Origin: Burkholderia sp. Leaf177
GTDB lineage: Bacteria; Pseudomonadota; Gammaproteobacteria; Burkholderiales; Burkholderiaceae
Assembly: GCF_001424345.1 (NCBI RefSeq)
Contig: NZ_LMPF01000001.1
Coordinates: forward strand, 265,751-329,750
Reading direction: 5' to 3'
DNA: 64,000 nt
Below are positions 39,571 to 48,285 of the stretch, piece after piece (within the stretch, counting starts at the first letter, position 1; each line of letters begins with the position of its first letter). Both the position numbers and the translations under genes were made by a program. The notes under the pieces were generated by a model. The model did not search any database and was not told the DNA's origin. It worked only from the letters and a program-made list of their open reading frames with translations.

Positions 39571-39876
39571 ATGAAAATTCGTTTGTTTATCGCCCAGGCG
39601 GCCATTGCGATGGCCGGTGTTGCTGCCGTCGCGGGAAGCGCGTCGGCTGAAGTTGTCATCATCGCGCCGAATGCGCCGCCGCCCGTGCGTGTAGAGGCCG
39701 CGCCGCCCGCACGCGTTGGATATGTCTGGGATCAGGGACATTGGCGCTGGGAGCACGGCCGGTACGTGTGGAACCCGGGACACTGGCAAGTCGAGCGCGT
39801 GGGTTATCACTGGGTGCCGGGACACTGGTTCGCGCGTCATGGTGCGTGGCGTTATGCGCCGGGGCATTGGGCTTGA
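39571..39876 (+). CDS. YXWGXW-type repeat secreted protein
   Basis: A 101-residue exported protein: signal peptide ending GSASA (about residue 26), a short Pro/Ala stretch, then four imperfect repeats each ending in GHW (DQGHW, NPGHW, VPGHW, APGHW), separated by about 14-16 residues with a leading Y-x-W. This is the YXWGXW repeat pattern of small proteobacterial envelope proteins with no known function. The Trp/His-rich composition suggests metal or surface binding, which is inference. A tiny lipoprotein gene follows 61 bases later. Confidence 0.82.
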   Translation: MKIRLFIAQAAIAMAGVAAVAGSASAEVVIIAPNAPPPVRVEAAPPARVGYVWDQGHWRWEHGRYVWNPGHWQVERVGYHWVPGHWFARHGAWRYAPGHWA

Positions 39877-39937
39877 GATCGTTGCTGACGCGTTGGGCGG
39901 CACTCACGCCGCCCTTACCACCATACCGGAGCATCCG

Positions 39938-40051
39938 ATGAAAACGAAACTCCTGATTATCACCTTGCTGGCGACGCTGCTGGGCGGGTGTATTGTCGTG
40001 CCGGCGCATTCTTATGCTTATCGGCCGGCGGCGCGCGTTTATGTCTATTGA
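39938..40051 (+). CDS. Very small lipoprotein (37 residues)
   Basis: A 37-residue product with a textbook lipoprotein signal, MKTKLLIITLLATLLGGC, giving lipidated Cys18 and a mature peptide of only 20 residues that is rich in Tyr, Arg, Ala and Val. GGAG lies six bases before the ATG. It follows the YXWGXW gene on the same strand, probably cotranscribed. Its stop is three bases from the end of the convergent ClC gene, and no terminator lies between. Function unknown. Confidence 0.65.
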   Translation: MKTKLLIITLLATLLGGCIVVPAHSYAYRPAARVYVY

Positions 40052-40054
40052 GCG

Positions 40055-41425
40055 TTATTTGGTCGCCGGCTCTTCTGCCTCGACCGGACCCTCCGGCACT
40101 TCCGGCGATGCTTTCGGCACGGGCGCAGGTAACGGCGTCATGTAACGCTCGGCAAGCGCCTCGTACAGCGGCGGCGCGAAGAAGCGCGACACGCGGCTTG
40201 CAATCAACGCCGTTGCCATGAGTGAAATCACCAGCGCGTGGCCGTTGATCATCTCCATGACAATCACAAACGACATGATCGGCGACTGCGTGACGGCCGC
40301 GAGATAACCGACCATGCCGAGGGCGATGAGCATCGACAACTGCATGTCGCCGAAAACCATGTGCAGCACGTTGCCGAAGCCCGCGCCTATGGAAAGCGAT
40401 GGCGCGAAGATGCCGCCGGGAATGCCGGGCAAATACGAGCCGATCATCGATACCATCTTCAGCAGCGGATAAAAGACCGAAAGTTGTTCGTGGCCTTCGA
40501 GCAATCCGCGCGCTTCGGCGTAACCGCTGCCGAACGTCGTTCCGCCTGAAACGAGGCCGACGATCGCGATGATCAAGCCGCAGATCATCGCGAAAATGAC
40601 GGGTTTCGATGCATGCAATTCGCGCAGGCGCGCGGGAATCCACTTCGACGTATTGAGCAGCAGCCAGCAAAACAAGCCACCGGCGATTCCCGTCACAACG
40701 GCCGTCAGCACTACCGCGAGCGCCAGCAGGTTGGGAAAATGCGCGCTGACCTCGATGGTCCCGAAATACGTATAGTTGCCGTTCAGCCCCAGCGCGACGA
40801 TCCCCGCCAGGATGATCGCGGTGATCAGCACGCCGCTCGTGCGGGCTTCGAAACTGCGTGTGAGTTCTTCGATTGCAAACACAATGCCGGCGAGCGGCGT
40901 ATTGAATGCCGCCGATAACCCCGCCGCCGCGCCCGCCAGCACGAGTTGCCGTTCAATGCGCGCGTTCGATCGCGGGAAAAGGCGGCGAAGGTTGTACATG
41001 AGCGCCGCGCCGACCTGCACGGTCGGGCCTTCGCGGCCGATGGTGAAGCCGCCGAGTATCGCGAGAAAGGAGATGCCGAATTTCGCGATCACGATTCCCG
41101 GCGATAAAAGCCGTGTCCCAAGTCCCGGCGGGCTGTGCAATACCGCAATGACTTGAGGAATGCCGCTGCCTTCGGAGCCGCGAAAAAACTTGCGTGTGAG
41201 CCAGACGGACAACGCGGCGACGGCCGGCGTGAGGATAAGCGGCAACCAGACGTGATCGTGTTGGAACGTGCGGAAGCTGTTGTAACCCCAGTCGATCAGC
41301 CGCGCGTAAAACACGGCGACCAGTCCGACGACGATGGCGCCGACCCAGAAAATGCCGTATCTGTACCAGATGCTGCGTGCGCGCCGGATAGTCAGGCGGG
41401 GAAGGGAGCGGAGCAGGCGATTCAT
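40055..41425 (-). CDS. ClC-family chloride transporter
   Basis: The 456-residue product has the ClC architecture. GSEGSGIPQV and GREGPTV (gating Glu132) line the anion path, GIPGGIFAPSL is the third selectivity motif, and the Glu-Glu pair 186-187 in FAIEEL matches the internal proton-transfer glutamate of exchangers. It is therefore more likely a chloride/proton antiporter than a channel. No CBS domain follows; the C-terminus is a Pro/Glu-rich tail. An 11-bp inverted repeat lies about 40 bases upstream of the ATG. Confidence 0.93.
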   Translation of the reverse strand: MNRLLRSLPRLTIRRARSIWYRYGIFWVGAIVVGLVAVFYARLIDWGYNSFRTFQHDHVWLPLILTPAVAALSVWLTRKFFRGSEGSGIPQVIAVLHSPPGLGTRLLSPGIVIAKFGISFLAILGGFTIGREGPTVQVGAALMYNLRRLFPRSNARIERQLVLAGAAAGLSAAFNTPLAGIVFAIEELTRSFEARTSGVLITAIILAGIVALGLNGNYTYFGTIEVSAHFPNLLALAVVLTAVVTGIAGGLFCWLLLNTSKWIPARLRELHASKPVIFAMICGLIIAIVGLVSGGTTFGSGYAEARGLLEGHEQLSVFYPLLKMVSMIGSYLPGIPGGIFAPSLSIGAGFGNVLHMVFGDMQLSMLIALGMVGYLAAVTQSPIMSFVIVMEMINGHALVISLMATALIASRVSRFFAPPLYEALAERYMTPLPAPVPKASPEVPEGPVEAEEPATK

Positions 41426-41745
41426 AAGCGGTGAGCCATGCGACCGGCTGTCGGCAAAGCCGTGATTATATCGATGCGCGTGTCATCGATATAAAAGGGT
41501 GATATCAATTCGGATCGAAAAGAAAAATGGGACGCTGGCAATACGCCTGCGCCCCATAAAACACTCTCGTCGGGGTGGCGAGAGCGGAGAGAAATTGGTA
41601 ATGAGAAAGTAAGTTTAATTGAAGCCTTTTGTATAATGCGCAAACGTTTGAACAGACGCACAGGTGAATGAAAGATTTATCGACTAGTGTTAGAGAAGTC
41701 GAGAATTAGCGGTGGTACTTAATTCAAACAGGCACGGAAATTTTG
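41426..41745. other. Intergenic region upstream of the ClC gene
   Basis: About 320 bases, AT-richer than average, without a supportable gene. The one clear structure is the inverted repeat at 41466-41494 described separately. The ClC promoter must lie here. Confidence 0.5.
41466..41494. promoter_or_regulatory. 11-bp inverted repeat upstream of the ClC gene
   Basis: TTATATCGATG (41466-41476) and CATCGATATAA (41484-41494) are perfect inverted arms around CGCGTGT. The centre is about 55 bases upstream of the ClC start codon, a fitting place for an operator. No T-run follows, so it is not a terminator. Confidence 0.55.
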
Positions 41746-41925
41746 CTAGCCGGTGACCATTTCAAACGCTACGACCGCCGCAATTGCGCCCAGATTTGCG
41801 ATCAAAGCCTGGAACGCAATTCCGCGCCAGCTCGTTGTCTGAAATCTTACAGCTAGCATTAGCGCGCTGAATAACGCTATGGCAATGACTACGACAACAT
41901 GCGCACTGTGGAGATGTATCCGCAT
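41746..41925 (-). CDS. Small membrane protein (59 residues)
   Basis: The frame starting at the ATG at 41925 has GAGG eight bases upstream and codes for 59 residues with two hydrophobic helices (about 8-24 and 36-54), i.e. MRIHLHSAHVVVVIAIALF and the later ALIANLGAIAAVVAFEM. I recognise no family. It might be extended upstream to 42039, but the added residues look non-coding. It lies alone between the ClC and OpgC-like genes. Confidence 0.5.
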   Translation of the reverse strand: MRIHLHSAHVVVVIAIALFSALMLAVRFQTTSWRGIAFQALIANLGAIAAVVAFEMVTG

Positions 41926-42164
41926 GGGGCCAGCCTCATTATGTACAAGGTTTGTTCGAGTATAGACAGCGCATCCCGGTACGCAAGTTGCGACGTTCCG
42001 GATAAGAGCGAACGCTGCGGCTCTCCAGATGTAAGTCAATGATCTGACGGGAATTTTCCGAAGACATTTAGTACTAACCCGAATTCGCCGGCTGGACTGA
42101 TTTTATTGCTGCTTTCAACTACTTTGCATTCTTGCAGACACGTCGTTTTCACGGAGTCGCATCC

Positions 42165-43298
42165 ATGAGTTCCCCGAATCGCCGTTCCCTCGAAGTCGAT
42201 TTTTTTCGAGGACTCGTGCTGCTCGTCATCGCCGTGGATCACATTTCGGGAAGCGTGTTGTCGCACTTCACCCTTCATAGCTATGCGTTTTGCGATTCCG
42301 CCGAGGTGTTTGTGTTCCTCGGTGGTTATGCGTCGGCAGCGGCCTATACGTCGCTCGAAGCAAATCGCAGCCATTCAGCCGCATTGCGGCGGTTCTTGAA
42401 GCGGAGTTGGGAAATTTACCGGGCGTATCTTTTTACGGCTGTCATGATGCTGCTCGGCGGCGCGTTGCTGATGTGGCTGCGCATCGATACCCCCATGCTG
42501 CAGATCACCGAATGGCCCGCGTTCCTGGCCCGGCCGCTCAGCCTTTCCTTCGATATCGCCACGTTGCGGCATCAGCCGTATTTATCGTCGGTATTGCCGA
42601 TGTACGCCATGTTCGCGCTCGCCGTTCCGTTCGTGGTGCCGCTTGCCGCAAAAAAGCCGGTTGTCGTGCTGTTCGGCAGCCTGGGAATGTGGCTGTTTGC
42701 GTCGTCGCTTGCGCAGTGGTTGCCGTCCGCGTACGCCGAAGGCTGGTCGTTCAACCCGTTTGCGTGGCAGTTGATGTTCGCCATGGGCATCCTTTCACGC
42801 GTCCAGCCGATCAGCGCCGAATTCCATAACTCGAAAACGGCGCGCTGGCTGACGCGTGCTGCAATCGTCGTGTTTCTGACGTTTGCGTTCGCGAAGCTTT
42901 TTCTCGAAACGCAGGCGCCTCCGGGATACATGAAGCAAAACCTCGCAACCCTGCGCATCGTGAGTTTTGTGGTGGTCGCGTGGTTGTTCGCGCAGGCGGT
43001 GCACGCCGGATGGATTCGATCGATTGCGCAAAGTCTGCCGAGCGTGGTGAACGTCGGCAAACAGGGACTCGTGTGTTTTATCGCGGGCGCGTGCATGTCG
43101 CTGGTTATCGACACAGCGTTGCGCGTCGTATCGCTCGGTTCGTATCAATGGATGGCGGGACTGACCGGCGACGCCATCGCCATTGGCAGCCTGATCTGGC
43201 TCGCCGCTTTCTGGCGCGACCGGAAGGCCGCGCAGCGCACGCGCGTGCCCAAGCATCCCGCCGTACCGGCGCATGCGGCTAACCGGCGGGATCAGTAA
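42165..43298 (+). CDS. OpgC-like membrane acyltransferase family protein
   Basis: The 377-residue product has about ten membrane helices and the OpgC signature start EVDFFRGLVLLVIAVDHI, with later GYASAAAY and WLPSAYAEGWSFNPFAWQLMF. OpgC succinylates osmoregulated periplasmic glucans; homologues act as acyl transfer membrane proteins. No opgG or opgH is nearby, so the substrate is uncertain. The ATG at 42165 has GGAG eight bases upstream. It converges with the MHS transporter gene, six bases apart, with no terminator between. Confidence 0.87.
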   Translation: MSSPNRRSLEVDFFRGLVLLVIAVDHISGSVLSHFTLHSYAFCDSAEVFVFLGGYASAAAYTSLEANRSHSAALRRFLKRSWEIYRAYLFTAVMMLLGGALLMWLRIDTPMLQITEWPAFLARPLSLSFDIATLRHQPYLSSVLPMYAMFALAVPFVVPLAAKKPVVVLFGSLGMWLFASSLAQWLPSAYAEGWSFNPFAWQLMFAMGILSRVQPISAEFHNSKTARWLTRAAIVVFLTFAFAKLFLETQAPPGYMKQNLATLRIVSFVVVAWLFAQAVHAGWIRSIAQSLPSVVNVGKQGLVCFIAGACMSLVIDTALRVVSLGSYQWMAGLTGDAIAIGSLIWLAAFWRDRKAAQRTRVPKHPAVPAHAANRRDQ

Positions 43299-43304
43299 AA
43301 CGCG

Positions 43305-44612
43305 TTAAAGCTTGATCCCGCGCGTTTCCCGCATGCACAGCACGCCGATCAGGCTGATCGCCGCCGCCACGGAAACGTAGCCGCCAACCCAGGACAGGCC
43401 GCCGCGATTCGCAAGCAATTGCGCAATATACGGCGCCACCGATGCACCCAGAATCCCGCCCAGGTTGTACGCCACGCCCGCGCCGGTGTAGCGCACGTTG
43501 GTCGGGAAAAGCTCGGGCAACAGCGCGCCCATCGGGGCGAACGTCACGCCCATCAAGAACAGCTCGATAGTCAGGAACAGCGCGACCGCGTACGTGTTGC
43601 CGCTGCCGAGCAATGGCGCCATTGTGAAGCCGGACAGGATCGCCGCAATGCAACCGACGATCAGCACCGGGCGACGGCCGAATTTATCGCTGGCGAGCGC
43701 TGAAAGCGGTGTCGCGATCGCCATGAAAATGACCGCGAAGCACAACAGGCCGAGGAATTTTTCGCGGGTGAAATGAAGCGTGGAAACGCCGTATGACAGC
43801 GAGAAAACGGTCGAGATGTAGAAGAGGGTGTAGCAGACGATCATCGCGATGGCGCCGAGCAGCGTTGGGCCAAGATAGCGGCTGAGCAGCGTGGCAACGG
43901 GCACGCGCACACGTTCTTGCTTTTCGATGGCCGCGCGAAACGCCGGCGTTTCCGCGATTCTCAGGCGCACGTACAGGCCGAGCGCCACCAGCACGGCGCT
44001 GACAATGAATGGCACGCGCCAGCCCCAGCTGCGGAATTGTTCATCGGTTAAGGAAAGCGCAAGGCCAAAGAACAATCCGTTCGATGCCAGGAATCCCACC
44101 GACGGCCCCAGTTGCGGGAACATCCCGAACCAGCCGCGCCTGTTTTGCGGCGCGTATTCGGTCGCGAGCAGCGCCGCGCCGCCCCATTCGCCGCCCAGGC
44201 CAATGCCTTGCCCGAAGCGCAAGATGCACAGCAGCACGGGCGCCAGACTGCCGATGGACGCATATCCCGGCACGAAACCAATCAGCGTCGTGGAAACGCC
44301 CATGACCAGAAGCGATGCAACCAGCGTCGATTTTCGTCCGATCCTGTCGCCGAAATGGCCGAACACGAACGAGCCGATCGGCCGCGCTATAAACGCAATG
44401 CCGAACGTGACGAACGCCGACAACGCTTGTGCGGCCGGCGAACTGTGCGGGAAAAACACCGGGCCGATCACCAGCGCGGCCGCGGTCGCGTAGACATAGA
44501 AGTCGTAGAACTCGATCGCCGTCCCGATGAAACTCGCGAAGATGACGCGGGAGCTGCTCATTTTTGCATCGCTTGCGGGCGATGCAGGCAGTGAAGATGA
44601 AGCTGACGACAT
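43305..44612 (-). CDS. MHS-family MFS transporter
   Basis: The 435-residue, twelve-helix product belongs to the metabolite:H+ symporter group (ProP, ShiA, KgtP). ASFIGTAIEFYDFYVYATAA starts helix 1, FGHFGDRIGRKSTL is the MFS loop 2-3 signature, and GQGIGLGGEWGGAALLATEY is the MHS motif. Substrate cannot be assigned; organic acids, betaines or shikimate-like compounds are family substrates. The ATG at 44612 has GGAG five bases upstream. Confidence 0.9.
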   Translation of the reverse strand: MSSASSSLPASPASDAKMSSSRVIFASFIGTAIEFYDFYVYATAAALVIGPVFFPHSSPAAQALSAFVTFGIAFIARPIGSFVFGHFGDRIGRKSTLVASLLVMGVSTTLIGFVPGYASIGSLAPVLLCILRFGQGIGLGGEWGGAALLATEYAPQNRRGWFGMFPQLGPSVGFLASNGLFFGLALSLTDEQFRSWGWRVPFIVSAVLVALGLYVRLRIAETPAFRAAIEKQERVRVPVATLLSRYLGPTLLGAIAMIVCYTLFYISTVFSLSYGVSTLHFTREKFLGLLCFAVIFMAIATPLSALASDKFGRRPVLIVGCIAAILSGFTMAPLLGSGNTYAVALFLTIELFLMGVTFAPMGALLPELFPTNVRYTGAGVAYNLGGILGASVAPYIAQLLANRGGLSWVGGYVSVAAAISLIGVLCMRETRGIKL

Positions 44613-44892
44613 GGCGTCTCCGTTTCGCCCATCGCACGCGTTCTGGAGCGCGACGCGGGGCATTTTATTAAGGCAAATGAAGCAAATAAGGCGATCAGGT
44701 TGCGTCGAACGGCGCGCGGGTGCGGCGCGGTATCGAGCGGGCGGGGCGCATTGCACGAACGCCGGATGGGCAGCGGCAATGGCTTTGACCGGCATGGCCG
44801 GTTACCGGTGTAACGGATAGGTATCGAAAATTATAACGATCGTGCGTGGCGACGGGCAAGGAACTGTTTCTGGAAGCGCAATGAAAGCTCCT

Positions 44893-45375
44893 TCAATCGA
44901 TGGTCGTTGCCTGCGGCGAATGCGCGCTCCTCAGCTGGAACTGGCCGTTGTCGTTAAAGAGCCAGCCTTCGAAAAGATCGAGATGACCGTTGCCATCGAG
45001 CAGACGTGACGGCGGTGGAGGCAATGGTGAAGCGCGGCGCAGCGAGGCGAGCGCGGTGGCTTCGGCTTCGTCGTCGCCATTCGTCCGATACACCGAAGAG
45101 CGGATCACACGCCCGTTGCGGTCCACCGTGTACGCGACCACGACCAGCGAGCGCAGCATGGCTTGCGGCGTGCCTTTGAGCACCAGCGACGGGTTGCGCT
45201 CGAAAATGTGTTGCGCCACGCGCACTTTGTATTGATCGAGCGTCGCGCCCGCCACCGCCGCGGCAGGTTTTGGCGTTTCGAGCGCGCCGGGCGGCGGAGT
45301 GATCGTGCACGCCGCGAGCGTGGCCAGGAGCACGACGCCAGACGCCAATTGCCCGCTTTTCAAGCTGAAGATCAT
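44893..45375 (-). CDS. TonB C-terminal-domain-like lipoprotein
   Basis: The 160-residue protein has a lipobox LAAC (about residue 23) and a C-terminal part that resembles a TonB C-terminal fold: YKVRVAQHIFERNP, then LVVVAYTVDRNGRVIRSSVYRTNGDDEAEATALASLRRASPLPPPP-like pattern split over residues 75-125. It lacks the TonB membrane anchor and Pro-rich spacer. Its role is unknown. The ATG at 45375 has GGAG eleven bases upstream, which is somewhat far. Confidence 0.75.
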   Translation of the reverse strand: MIFSLKSGQLASGVVLLATLAACTITPPPGALETPKPAAAVAGATLDQYKVRVAQHIFERNPSLVLKGTPQAMLRSLVVVAYTVDRNGRVIRSSVYRTNGDDEAEATALASLRRASPLPPPPSRLLDGNGHLDLFEGWLFNDNGQFQLRSAHSPQATTID

Positions 45376-45488
45376 GGTCGACGAAACTCCACGGGAAAAC
45401 GCTGCATCAGCCTCAAAGATACCCGCCGGGACCACGTCTTGCTGCCCTAATTTGCATGCCCACATTATCACCATGCAAGGAGAGAACC

Positions 45489-45647
45489 ATGAACAGCGAT
45501 CCGACCGATCTGACCAACCCGCAGCCGGCAGAACACAGCGACAACGAGGCGAGCAAGATGCCCGAGCGTGACGATGAACACCGCAAGCAGGCGCCAAGCG
45601 ACCAGCCTGGAAAGAAGCCGGGCGAAGGCGAGCCGGACGTCGGTTGA
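45489..45647 (+). CDS. Small hydrophilic protein (52 residues)
   Basis: The ATG at 45489 is preceded by AAGGAGAG at good spacing. The 52-residue product is highly charged and Pro/Gln-rich (MNSDPTDLTNPQPAEHSDNE start, GEGEPDVG end), probably disordered, with no signal or membrane part. Such proteins recur in this family as hypothetical proteins. It lies divergent from the TonB-like gene and faces the TfoX-like gene. Confidence 0.55.
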   Translation: MNSDPTDLTNPQPAEHSDNEASKMPERDDEHRKQAPSDQPGKKPGEGEPDVG

Positions 45648-45661
45648 TGCATTGAGTCTGT

Positions 45662-46039
45662 TCACGCCGGCGCGGACTTCTTGCCGCGCCGGCGTGGTTT
45701 TGGCTCGACGCCGATACGTTCATCGCGTGCGAGCACGAGCTCGGTAATCCTTTTCACGACGTCTTCAAAAGCCGGATCGTCCTGCGACACATAGAGCCAT
45801 TTCCCTAGCACCGGATGTGGCTGCAAAGCCGGCATTTCATCGATTAGCGCAGCATGCCGGTCCCGCGATGTACAAACCAGCAAGCCATTCCACGGGTCTC
45901 CGCGATCGGCGGCGACCAGGCACAACAATCCATCCATATAAGCGGCGTCACAACCGAACATCCGCTTGGTGATGTAGGTCGGATCGCGCTCGAAGGCCTC
46001 GAAGATCCACGCGAGTGAATTATGGACGGCAGAAGGCAT
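45662..46039 (-). CDS. TfoX N-terminal-domain-like protein
   Basis: The 125-residue product resembles the TfoX/Sxy N-terminal domain: KRMFGCDAAYMDGLLCLV matches the KxMFGG...DG...L pattern, and the C-terminus is a basic tail (EPKPRRRGKKSAPA). TfoX regulates competence in some gammaproteobacteria; stand-alone N-terminal-domain proteins in other bacteria are mostly uncharacterised. Assignment is moderate. It lies just upstream of the LysR gene's end on the same strand (24-base gap). Confidence 0.65.
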   Translation of the reverse strand: MPSAVHNSLAWIFEAFERDPTYITKRMFGCDAAYMDGLLCLVAADRGDPWNGLLVCTSRDRHAALIDEMPALQPHPVLGKWLYVSQDDPAFEDVVKRITELVLARDERIGVEPKPRRRGKKSAPA

Positions 46040-46063
46040 CGTTATTTGCTCTCGATATAGAAC

Positions 46064-46987
46064 TCATATCCTGGCGGTTTCGCTCAGAAGCCATTCACGG
46101 AACGCGACGAGCCTCGGCAACGCGGCGCATTCCTTCTTGTAGACGACAAAATACGCGAGCGCCGACGGCAACGTAATGTCGGGAAACAGGCGGATCAGCC
46201 GGCCGGAACTGAGATCATCGCGTGCCAGGACGCTTCGCGCCAACGCCACGCCGTGCCCATCTATTGCCGCCTGCAAAACCGCCGCGGAATTGTTGATCTT
46301 CAAACCTGCGCGACCCGCGACCACGTTCGTCCCGGCATTTTCGAGCCACGAATTCCAGGTATCCCACGTGACAAAGCCCGCTTGACGATCCACGGAAAGA
46401 TCATCGATCAACGTCATGTTTGCCAGATCGGCCGGGCTGCGCAAGCCGGGATTGCGTTCGAGAAACGCGCCCGAGCACACAGGAAAAACCTCTTCGTCCA
46501 TCAGCTTTTCGGCTTCGAGTCCGGGCCAGTGCCCGGCGCCATAACGCACGCCGATATCGATACCTTGGGCCGCAAAATCCACGAGTTTCAGGCTGGTATC
46601 GAGACGAACATCGGTGTCCGGCCACGCCGCCTGAAACCGGTCGATACGCGGTAACAGCCACTTCGCCGCGAACGCGGGGCTGACCGTAACCGTCAACACG
46701 CCGCCCGTCGACGCTTCCTTGAGGCGCGCGAGCCCGAGATTCAGCCGGTCGAATCCTTCGCGGATATCGGGGAGCGCCCGGATTGCGATGTCCGTTGGGA
46801 CGAGACGCGCCCGCCCGCCGCCGCTTCGGTGAAAAAGCGGAAAGGCAAGCCACTCTTCCAGACTTCGAACGAGCTGTCCAACGGCCGCGGGCGTGACGTT
46901 CAACTCTGCCGCCGCGGCGGAAAAGCTCTGGTGTCGCGCGCTTACTTCAAACGCTCGCAGTGCATTGAGAAAAATAGGCGTAGTCAT
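46064..46987 (-). CDS. LysR-family regulator, GcvA-like
   Basis: The 307-residue protein has an N-terminal winged helix-turn-helix (ALRAFEVSARHQSFSAAAAE, LNVTPAAVGQLVRSLEEWL) and a periplasmic-binding-like effector domain. The segment SPAFAAKWLLPRIDRFQ is typical of the GcvA/AmpR branch. It is divergent from an SDR gene 137 bases away, the usual sign that it controls that gene. A TGAAC-N6-GTTCA repeat lies at 47033-47048 between them. The ligand is unknown. Confidence 0.92.
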   Translation of the reverse strand: MTTPIFLNALRAFEVSARHQSFSAAAAELNVTPAAVGQLVRSLEEWLAFPLFHRSGGGRARLVPTDIAIRALPDIREGFDRLNLGLARLKEASTGGVLTVTVSPAFAAKWLLPRIDRFQAAWPDTDVRLDTSLKLVDFAAQGIDIGVRYGAGHWPGLEAEKLMDEEVFPVCSGAFLERNPGLRSPADLANMTLIDDLSVDRQAGFVTWDTWNSWLENAGTNVVAGRAGLKINNSAAVLQAAIDGHGVALARSVLARDDLSSGRLIRLFPDITLPSALAYFVVYKKECAALPRLVAFREWLLSETARI

Positions 46988-47032
46988 GCCGATAAAGTTT
47001 TTCTTTTAGAAGCGGACAGAATAACTGATTTG

Positions 47033-47048
47033 TGAACGCGTTCGTTCA
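47033..47048. promoter_or_regulatory. Inverted repeat in the LysR/SDR divergent gap
   Basis: TGAAC (47033-47037) and GTTCA (47044-47048) flank six bases; a second overlapping palindrome GAACGCGTTC covers 47034-47043. Its place between the two start codons fits a LysR binding site, but it does not follow the T-N11-A rule exactly. Confidence 0.4.
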
Positions 47049-47124
47049 AGCTAACAATACTCTTCAACAAGGAAGCAGGGAGCGAGGCGTTCCTTCCCTT
47101 GGCTGAACTTTCCGGAGTATTGAA

Positions 47125-47901
47125 ATGCATAGTTTTTCTTCTAAAGTCGCGATTGTCACGGGCGGTGGATCGGGTATTGGCAAGGAAGTCGCGAAGCGCC
47201 TTGTGCAGGCTGGCGCGAGCGTGGTTATTGGTGGGCGTGACGACGCGAAGCTCAAGCTGGCGGCTGCAGAAATCGATCCAACCGGCGCCAACGTCCGCAC
47301 ATTCGCGGGCGACATTGCGTCGCCCGCAACGGCCGCCGGTCTCGTGAACCTGGCGACGCAAGCTTTCGGCGGCGTCGACATCCTGATCAACAACGCCGGC
47401 GTGTTTGCGCCCAAGGCGTTCCTCGATGTGACTGAGTCGGAATACGACTGGTTCATCGATACCATTCTCAAAGGCAAGTTTTTCATGGCCCAGGCGGCAG
47501 CACGGGCGATAAAACTTCGCGGCGGCGGCGCCATCGTTCAAACGGGATCGTTGTGGGCGTTGCAGGCGATCGGCGCGACGCCATCAGCCGCATATTCGGC
47601 GGCGAACGCGGGCGTGCATGCGTTGACGCGCAATCTCGCGATCGAGTTGGCGCCGGAAAATATCCGCATCAATACGGTGGCGCCGGCGGTTGTGGAGACG
47701 CCTGTGTACAACACGTTCATGACCGACGATCAGGTCAAGGCGACGCTGCCTACGTTCAATGCGTTTCATCCGCTCGGGCGCAATGGTCAGCCAGCGGATA
47801 TCGCCGAGGCGATCCTGTTCTTTGCATCGCAAAAAGCATCGTGGATCACCGGCACTGTGCTTCCCGTCGATGGCGGTGTCATGGCCGGACGTCAGGCTTG
47901 A
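47125..47901 (+). CDS. Short-chain dehydrogenase with altered YxxxK
   Basis: A 258-residue classical SDR: the cofactor motif TGGGSGIG is near residue 12, NNAG near residue 89, and GVMAGRQA closes the protein. The catalytic tyrosine is Tyr157, but position +4, normally the catalytic lysine, is Asn161 (codon AAC at 47605-47607; YSAAN). The rest of the surrounding helix (AGVHALTRNLAIELAPENIR) is normal, so the fold is intact while activity may be changed or lost. GGAG lies seven bases before the ATG. Divergent from the LysR gene. Confidence 0.88.
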   Translation: MHSFSSKVAIVTGGGSGIGKEVAKRLVQAGASVVIGGRDDAKLKLAAAEIDPTGANVRTFAGDIASPATAAGLVNLATQAFGGVDILINNAGVFAPKAFLDVTESEYDWFIDTILKGKFFMAQAAARAIKLRGGGAIVQTGSLWALQAIGATPSAAYSAANAGVHALTRNLAIELAPENIRINTVAPAVVETPVYNTFMTDDQVKATLPTFNAFHPLGRNGQPADIAEAILFFASQKASWITGTVLPVDGGVMAGRQA

Positions 47902-48036
47902 ATGAGGGAATGTTTATCGCGATGCGTGGCTGGCGCGCGGTGTTGAATATGAAATAGCGGATGGAGTTCGTCCGCTTGTTTATTCGCCGTCGGACGCCGG
48001 CGTGAGGAAAACATACGGCTTTAGTTCGGGATGCCC

Positions 48037-48076
48037 AAAAAAACAAAAACCCCGTAACTCAAAAAGTAACGGGGTT
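48037..48076 (-). terminator. Intrinsic terminator of tRNA-Ser(UGA)
   Basis: AACCCCGT (48048-48055) pairs with ACGGGGTT (48069-48076); on the minus strand the stem is followed by TTTTTGTTTTTTT. It lies 14 bases after the tRNA 3' end. Confidence 0.85.
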
Positions 48077-48089
48077 ATTTCCATGTTCT

Positions 48090-48179
48090 TGGCGGAAGCG
48101 GTGAGATTCGAACTCACGGATGGGTCACCCCATCGCTAGTTTTCAAGACTAGTGCCTTAAACCACTCGGCCACGCTTCC
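48090..48179 (-). tRNA. tRNA-Ser(UGA)
   Basis: A 90-base class II tRNA with encoded CCA; acceptor GGAAGCG/CGCTTCC, anticodon loop CTTGAAA giving TGA (codon UCA), a long variable arm GCGATGGG...CCCATC and the TTCGAAT T-loop. Confidence 0.98.
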
Positions 48180-48285
48180 ACGTTTCACAAATTACAACTA
48201 AACCAATCACCGGAACGGCGCTCCCTTCCGGCAAGGCGCGTATTGTAGCGCAACTTCGCCGGCTGTTTAAGCCTTCGAAAGCGCG

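Noticed and set aside
41926-42039. Upstream extension of the 59-residue membrane protein to 97 residues
   Set aside because: The extra N-terminal residues look non-coding and have no ribosome-binding site, whereas the internal ATG at 41925 has GAGG at good spacing.
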